This document shows positions 58,803-64,000 of a stretch of 64,000 bases of DNA, one piece after another. A program made the translations under genes and the position numbers. Where the stretch lies: contig NZ_CP047030.1 in assembly GCF_009796825.1 (NCBI RefSeq), forward strand, positions 868,001 through 932,000, in the 5' to 3' direction. Source of the stretch: Algibacter sp. L3A6 (lineage in GTDB: Bacteria; Bacteroidota; Bacteroidia; Flavobacteriales; Flavobacteriaceae). Within the stretch, counting starts at the first letter, position 1; each line of letters opens with the position of its first letter. The notes under the pieces are model-generated. The model saw nothing but the letters and a program-made list of their open reading frames with translations. It was not told where the DNA came from and made no database searches.

Positions 58803-61800
58803 ATGCTAAATAGAAGCATTAAATTTCTAATAGAAAATAAACTTGTAGCCGTATTATTACTTGCCCTTTTTATTGGTTGGGGAACTGTAAATGCACCATT
58901 TAATTGGGATGCTGGCTTTTTACCAAGCGATCCTGTTGCTGTAGATGCCATTCCTGATATTGGCGAAAACCAACAAATTGTATTCACAAAATGGGATGGT
59001 CGATCGCCTCAAGATATTGAGGATCAAATTACCTACCCATTAACCTCTTCCCTATTGGGAATTCCTGGAGTAAAAACCATTCGAAGTTCGTCTATGTTTG
59101 GATTCTCTAGTATCTACGTCATTTTTGAAGAAGATGTTGAGTTTTACTGGAGCCGTAGCCGTATTTTGGAAAAGCTAAATTCTTTACCAAGTAACTTATT
59201 ACCAGAAGGTATAAATCCTGCTTTAGGACCAGACGCTACAGGTTTAGGGCAAATATTTTGGTATACTTTAGAAGGTCGTGACGCAGACGGAAACGTGACT
59301 GGCGGTTGGGATTTACAAGAACTAAGAAGTATTCAAGATTACTATGTGAAATACGGCTTATCTTCTGCTATTGGTGTTGCTGAAGTCGCTTCTATTGGTG
59401 GTTATGTTCAAGAATATCAAGTCGATGTTAATCCCGAATTAATGCGCCAATACAATATTGGTTTAAACCAAGTTGTAAAAGCGGTTAAAAATAGTAATCA
59501 AGACATTGGCGCCCAAACGTTAGAGATTAATCAAGCGGAATATTTAGTACGTGGTTTAGGCTATGTAAAATCTGTTGAAGATATTGAAAACGCTGTAGTG
59601 ACTTCCGCCGACTTTACGGCTATTAAAATTAAAGATATTGGTAAGGTTACCTTAGGTCCTGCTGCACGAAGAGGGATTTTAGACAAAGAAGGTGCTGAAG
59701 TTGTTGGTGGTGTTGTAGTGGCAAGATATGGCGCCAATCCGATGGAAGTCATTACCAATGTAAAAGCAAAAATTAACGAGCTTAAAGGCGGTTTGCCCTC
59801 TAAAGTATTAGCAGATGGACGCATCTCTCAATTAACGGTGGTTCCTTTTTACGATCGTACAGAATTGATTGTAGAAACCTTAGACACCCTTAACGAAGCA
59901 TTGACATTAGAGATATTAATTACCATTTTGGTGATTATAATAATGGTTTTTAATTTAAGAGCTTCCATTTTAATTTCAGGATTATTACCAGTGGCTGTTT
60001 TAATGGTTTTTGTTGCCATGAAACTGTTTAACATAGATGCTAATATTGTGGCGCTTTCGGGTATTGCTATTGCTATTGGAACTATGGTTGATGTGGGCGT
60101 CATACTAGCCGAAAACATGATTCGACATTTGGACGACGATGCTTTAAGACTTCGTGAAGATGGAACAGAATACACTATTAATGAAGTTATTTACAACGCT
60201 ACAGCGGAAGTATCTGGTGCTATTTTAACTGCCGTTTTAACTACTATTATCAGTTTTGTACCCGTATTTACTATGATTGGTGCAGAAGGGAAATTGTTTA
60301 GACCTTTAGCCTTTACAAAAACGATGGCATTGTCAGCCTCTTTGGTGATCGCCTTGTTTTTAATTCCACCTTTTGCAGCGTATTTATTCCGAAAAACAAC
60401 ATTAAAAAATTCCTTTAGATATTTTTTAAATAGCGTTTTAATACTTGCGGGAATTGCAATTATTATTTACGGATTTTGGTTAGGATTACTCTTAGTTGCT
60501 TTTGGTATCACTGGTTTACTAGGTGTTTTAGAGAGATTAGATAAGAAAAAAATAAATCTAATAAATATTATTATTTCTTCGATTGCAATTGTTTGTCTAC
60601 TTGCCGAATATTGGAGACCGTTAGGTTTTAACCGCAGTATCATTGTCAATCTTATTTTTGTTGCTATTATATGCTTCGGAATTTTAGGTGTGTTTTCTGT
60701 TTTTAGAAGGTATTATAGTCAGATTCTAAACTGGGCTCTAGCCAATAAAGTATTGTTTTTAATAATTCCTGCGACCGTTCTTATATCCGGATTTTGGATT
60801 ATGAAAAATACAGGAAAAGAGTTTATGCCTTCCTTAAATGAAGGCTCGTTTTTATTAATGCCAACCTCCTTGCCTCATGCTGGTGTTGAAGAAAACAAAC
60901 GTGTACTTCAGCAATTAGACATGGCGGTTGCGACTATTCCAGAAATTGAAACTGTAGTCGGAAAAGCTGGTAGAACAGATTCGCCTTTAGATCCTGCGCC
61001 TTTATCCATGTATGAAAACATGATTCAATATAAATCGGAATACATGCGCAATTCCGAAGGAAAAAGACAGCGTTATAAAGTGAATGCTGACGGGTTGTTT
61101 GAGTTGAAAAACGGAATGTCATTGCGAGCAGAACAAAGTGAAGCGTGGCAATCTCTTAATGCAAAAGAACAACTTATCGAAGATAACAACGGTGAATATT
61201 ACAGAAACTGGCGACCAGAAATTAAAACTCCTGATGATATTTGGAACGAAATTGTACGTGTCACCAAATTACCAGGCGTGACGTCTGCACCAAAATTACA
61301 ACCTATAGAAACCCGATTGGTTATGTTACAAACCGGTATGCGTGCGCCAATGGGAATAAAAGTAAAAGGTCAAGATTTAAAACAAATTGAAGCGTTTGGC
61401 TTAGAATTGGAACGACTACTAAAACAAGCGGAAGGTGTTAAAATAGAAGCTGTTTTTGCAGATAGAATTGTTGGTAAACCTTACTTGTTAATTGATATCG
61501 ACAGAGAAAAAATAGCACGCTATGGTATTTCAATAGCAGATGTACAAAGTGTTTTAAAAGTTGCTATTGGTGGTATGGCATTAACACAAACCGTTGAAGG
61601 ACGAGAACGTTATGCTGTAAGAGTGCGTTACCCAAGAGAGTTACGTGGTAATCCGGAAGATATAAAAGACATTTATATTCCTGTAGAAACGGGTAGTCCT
61701 GTTCCTTTAAGTGAATTGGCAACCATTAAATACGAGCAAGGTCCACAAGTAATAAAAAGTGAAGACACCTTTTTAGTAGGCTATGTCTTGTTTGATAAAT

Positions 61801-62534
61801 TAGATGGTTTTGCAGAAGTTGATGTTGTAGAAAATGCACAAGCCTTGTTTCAACAAAAAATAGAATCTGGAGATCTAATGGTTCCAAAAGGTATCAGTTA
61901 CAAATTTACTGGTACTTATGAAAATCAATTACGTGCAGAAAAAACATTGTCTGTGGTTGTTCCGTTAGCATTGGCTATCATCTTTTTAATACTTTATTTT
62001 CAGTTTAAATCTGTTAGCACATCATTAATGGTATTTACCGGAATTACTGTAGCATTTGCTGGTGGTTTTATCATGATTTGGTTATATGGCCAAGATTGGT
62101 TTTTCAACTTTAGCTTGTTTGGCGAGAATATGCGAGACCTCTTTAACATGAAAACCATTAATTTAAGTGTTGCTGTTTGGGTTGGTTTTATTGCACTATT
62201 TGGTATTGCTACCGATGATGGTGTGGTTATGGCCACCTACCTAACACAAACTTTTGATCGCGAAAAACCGTCTGACAAAAAAAGTATTAGAGCTGCTGCT
62301 TTACATGCTGCCGAAAAACGTATTCGTCCGTGTTTAATGACTACAGTAACAACCATTTTAGCGTTGTTACCCGTTTTGACATCCACAGGTAAAGGAAGTG
62401 ATATCATGATTCCTATGGCAATTCCAATATTTGGAGGGATGGTTATTGACATTACCTCCTACTTTATTGTTCCGGTTTTATATAGCTGGAGAGAAGAGAT
62501 TAAAGTGAAAAGGCTTCAGAAAAAGAAAATATAG
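58803..62534 (+). CDS. cusA: CusA/SilA-type heavy-metal efflux RND transporter
   Basis: This 1243-residue inner-membrane pump drives metal export through a tripartite channel using protons. The subfamily marker in helix 4 is IAIAIGTMVDVGVILAENM, close to the CusA GAMVDAAIVMIEN pattern and unlike the CzcA DFGxxVDGA pattern, so Cu(I)/Ag(I) is most likely. It is about 200 residues longer than E. coli CusA. Extra length comes from a hydrophobic insert near residues 530-645 (three to four membrane-like segments) and an inserted charged loop near 740-805. A TolC gene follows 21 bp downstream. Confidence 0.93.
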   Translation: MLNRSIKFLIENKLVAVLLLALFIGWGTVNAPFNWDAGFLPSDPVAVDAIPDIGENQQIVFTKWDGRSPQDIEDQITYPLTSSLLGIPGVKTIRSSSMFGFSSIYVIFEEDVEFYWSRSRILEKLNSLPSNLLPEGINPALGPDATGLGQIFWYTLEGRDADGNVTGGWDLQELRSIQDYYVKYGLSSAIGVAEVASIGGYVQEYQVDVNPELMRQYNIGLNQVVKAVKNSNQDIGAQTLEINQAEYLVRGLGYVKSVEDIENAVVTSADFTAIKIKDIGKVTLGPAARRGILDKEGAEVVGGVVVARYGANPMEVITNVKAKINELKGGLPSKVLADGRISQLTVVPFYDRTELIVETLDTLNEALTLEILITILVIIIMVFNLRASILISGLLPVAVLMVFVAMKLFNIDANIVALSGIAIAIGTMVDVGVILAENMIRHLDDDALRLREDGTEYTINEVIYNATAEVSGAILTAVLTTIISFVPVFTMIGAEGKLFRPLAFTKTMALSASLVIALFLIPPFAAYLFRKTTLKNSFRYFLNSVLILAGIAIIIYGFWLGLLLVAFGITGLLGVLERLDKKKINLINIIISSIAIVCLLAEYWRPLGFNRSIIVNLIFVAIICFGILGVFSVFRRYYSQILNWALANKVLFLIIPATVLISGFWIMKNTGKEFMPSLNEGSFLLMPTSLPHAGVEENKRVLQQLDMAVATIPEIETVVGKAGRTDSPLDPAPLSMYENMIQYKSEYMRNSEGKRQRYKVNADGLFELKNGMSLRAEQSEAWQSLNAKEQLIEDNNGEYYRNWRPEIKTPDDIWNEIVRVTKLPGVTSAPKLQPIETRLVMLQTGMRAPMGIKVKGQDLKQIEAFGLELERLLKQAEGVKIEAVFADRIVGKPYLLIDIDREKIARYGISIADVQSVLKVAIGGMALTQTVEGRERYAVRVRYPRELRGNPEDIKDIYIPVETGSPVPLSELATIKYEQGPQVIKSEDTFLVGYVLFDKLDGFAEVDVVENAQALFQQKIESGDLMVPKGISYKFTGTYENQLRAEKTLSVVVPLALAIIFLILYFQFKSVSTSLMVFTGITVAFAGGFIMIWLYGQDWFFNFSLFGENMRDLFNMKTINLSVAVWVGFIALFGIATDDGVVMATYLTQTFDREKPSDKKSIRAAALHAAEKRIRPCLMTTVTTILALLPVLTSTGKGSDIMIPMAIPIFGGMVIDITSYFIVPVLYSWREEIKVKRLQKKKI

Positions 62535-62555
62535 CTTAGACTAAAAAAACATAAA

Positions 62556-63797
62556 ATGAAATACAATAAAAATCATATCAAACATAAAGTTGTCTTGCTT
62601 CTTTGTTCTTTATTCTTTGTTATACAAGGTAATTCACAAGAACTAGAAACATACATTGCTACTGCTTTGGAAAATAATCCTGAGATTCAGAAATTTGAAT
62701 TACAATACGCTATTGCTACAGAAAAAGTGAATGAAGTTAATACGCTTCCAAACACCGATTTTAGTGCTGGCTATTTTGTAAGTGAACCAGAAACACGCAC
62801 AGGAGCACAACGTTTTAAAGTTTCAGCTAAGCAAATGTTACCTTGGTTTGGGACTATTACTTCACGCGAAAATTATGTAAGCGCATTGGCTGATGCAAAA
62901 TTTGAAGACAATGTAATTGCTAAACGAAAGCTTGTTGCTTCGGTGTCCCAATCGTATTATAATCTTTACGCTAATAAAGCAAAGCAAGAAGTTTTAAAAG
63001 AGAATATTAAATTATTAGACACTTACGAAACATTAGCTTTAACCTCTGTTGAAGTTGGTAAAGCATCTGCAGTAGATGTATTGCGATTGCAAATGCGTCA
63101 GAATGAAATGCAACAATTATTAGACATCTTAAGTCAACAATTTTTAGCAGAGCAAACTAATTTTAATAAGCTACTAAATCGGGATAAAACTATTGCTGTA
63201 AATGTTTTAAATGCATTGCATATGCCTTCAGAAGATTTTAAAATAAATTTGGAAAATTTAGTATTACATCCAGAATTGTTGAAGTATGATAAACTGTTTG
63301 CTTCCGTAGAAAAATCAGAACTAGTAAATCAGAAAGAAAGCAATCCAATGATTGGTTTTGGTTTAGATTATATCGCCATTTCAGAAAGACCAAATATGAA
63401 TTTTAATGATAACGGAAAGGATATAGTTATGCCAATGGTTTCGGTTTCAATCCCAATATTTAATAAGAAATACAAATCTAAAACCAAGCAAAACAAATTA
63501 CAACAACAGGAAATCGAATTTCAAAAACAAGACCGTTTAAACACGTTAGAAACATTATTAGATAAAGCAATAAATGATAGGAAATCAGCTAGAATAAGTT
63601 ACAATACACAAGTAAAAAACTTAAAACAAGCTATGGATGCCGAATCGATTTTAGTAAGAAGTTACGAAACCGGCACTATTGATTTTAATGATGTTTTAGA
63701 TATTCAGGAACTACAATTGAAGTTTCAAATGAATCAAATAGAATCTATTAAAAGTTACTATTTACAAACGACAATTATTAATTATTTAATTCAATAA
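62556..63797 (+). CDS. TolC-family outer-membrane efflux protein
   Basis: This 413-residue protein has a signal peptide (VVLLLCSLFFVIQGNSQ). Two rounds of outer-membrane-efflux repeats follow: long coiled coil segments ELQYAIATEKVNEVNTLP and ALTSVEVGKASAVDVLRLQM, and later QEIEFQKQDRLNTLETLL and VRSYETGTIDFNDVLDIQ. The pattern 'G..s.lDvL..q' is typical for CusC/TolC. It forms the exit duct for the CusA pump. It ends two bases before the start of the HMA-domain gene, placing all in one operon. Confidence 0.93.
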   Translation: MKYNKNHIKHKVVLLLCSLFFVIQGNSQELETYIATALENNPEIQKFELQYAIATEKVNEVNTLPNTDFSAGYFVSEPETRTGAQRFKVSAKQMLPWFGTITSRENYVSALADAKFEDNVIAKRKLVASVSQSYYNLYANKAKQEVLKENIKLLDTYETLALTSVEVGKASAVDVLRLQMRQNEMQQLLDILSQQFLAEQTNFNKLLNRDKTIAVNVLNALHMPSEDFKINLENLVLHPELLKYDKLFASVEKSELVNQKESNPMIGFGLDYIAISERPNMNFNDNGKDIVMPMVSVSIPIFNKKYKSKTKQNKLQQQEIEFQKQDRLNTLETLLDKAINDRKSARISYNTQVKNLKQAMDAESILVRSYETGTIDFNDVLDIQELQLKFQMNQIESIKSYYLQTTIINYLIQ

Positions 63798-63799
63798 TA

Positions 63800-64000
63800 A
63801 TGAAACATACATATCACATACACGGAATGACTTGCAACGGATGTCGCAGTCATGTGGAAGACACGCTTTCAAAAGTAAAAGGTGTTTTAAAAGCTACAGT
63901 TGATTTAGAAAAAGCAGAAGCTACGATAGAAATGGATTCACATATCGCCTTAGAAACCTTTCAGGAAGCTTTAAAAAACGATGGTGGCCAATACAGCATA
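63800..64000 (+). CDS. Heavy-metal-associated (HMA) domain protein, partial (runs off right edge)
   Basis: An ATG at 63800, two bases after the TolC stop, opens a frame continuing past the edge (67 codons seen). It encodes an HMA domain: MKHTYHIHGMTCNGCRSHVE with the metal-binding CNGC (CxxC), followed by LKATVDLEKAEATIE. In Flavobacteriaceae such an N-terminus leads either into a copper-translocating P-type ATPase (CopA) or into a CusB-like periplasmic adaptor; the missing part would decide. Given the cusA-tolC context, an adaptor or a copper ATPase both fit. Confidence 0.85.
   Translation, partial: MKHTYHIHGMTCNGCRSHVEDTLSKVKGVLKATVDLEKAEATIEMDSHIALETFQEALKNDGGQYSI

Overview
The window is a contiguous piece of chromosome from a member of the Bacteroidota, almost certainly the family Flavobacteriaceae. 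The evidence is an AT-rich sequence, no Shine-Dalgarno-like sites, -7 promoter boxes of the form TAnnTTTG, several TTG starts, and family-typical genes: DUF1573, DUF4294, DUF2911, DUF6503-like lipoproteins, HYC_CC_PP, the zinc-ribbon relative of the Nif3 locus, and a GatB-AspS fusion. The genus cannot be settled from sequence reading alone. Most of the window is ordinary core chromosome. No prophage, insertion sequence, CRISPR array, rRNA or tRNA gene was seen.

Layout. 1-2.4 kb: Nudix hydrolase (cut by the left edge), pyrE, an SRPBCC protein and birA. 2.5-7.4 kb: a same-strand run rsfS-ftsH-LUD protein-cdsA-psd-acyl-CoA-binding protein, joining ribosome silencing, membrane proteolysis and phospholipid synthesis. 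7.7-16.2 kb: valS, a DUF1573 protein, a retropepsin-like protease with a PDZ domain, an aspartate-type aminotransferase, murB, and an ECF sigma factor with its membrane anti-sigma factor. 16.3-26.2 kb: aquaporin, a small Cys-rich membrane protein, a glycosyltransferase, a second ECF sigma factor, lipA, a GAPDH, a TPR hybrid histidine kinase, lpxK, a Nif3-like protein and its partner. 26.2-33.0 kb is the most accessory-looking part: a GC-rich structured intergenic element, a frameshifted msrA, two DUF6503-like lipoproteins, a TetR regulator with two matching palindromic operators, an SDR oxidoreductase, two tandem alpha/beta-hydrolase lipoproteins and a methyltransferase.

33.1-48.3 kb: a membrane histidine kinase; a kynurenine degradation operon (kynU, kmo, 3-hydroxyanthranilate dioxygenase, ACMS decarboxylase) that carries kynurenine past 3-hydroxyanthranilate into meta-cleavage catabolism; assorted enzymes; an M42 aminopeptidase; and a three-gene biotin-dependent acyl-CoA (probably propionyl-CoA) carboxylase. 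48.3-51.6 kb: a one-domain helicase-like protein, YceI, a Crp/Fnr regulator and a divergent MFS exporter.

51.9-56.9 kb is the most striking locus. It holds a very divergent GatC-like gene, gatA, and one continuous 1111-codon gene that fuses GatB to a complete bacterial aspartyl-tRNA synthetase. This looks like a covalently built Asp-transamidosome. 57-64 kb: small membrane and secreted proteins, then a copper/silver efflux cluster (HYC_CC_PP protein, CusA, TolC-like protein, and an HMA-domain protein cut by the right edge).
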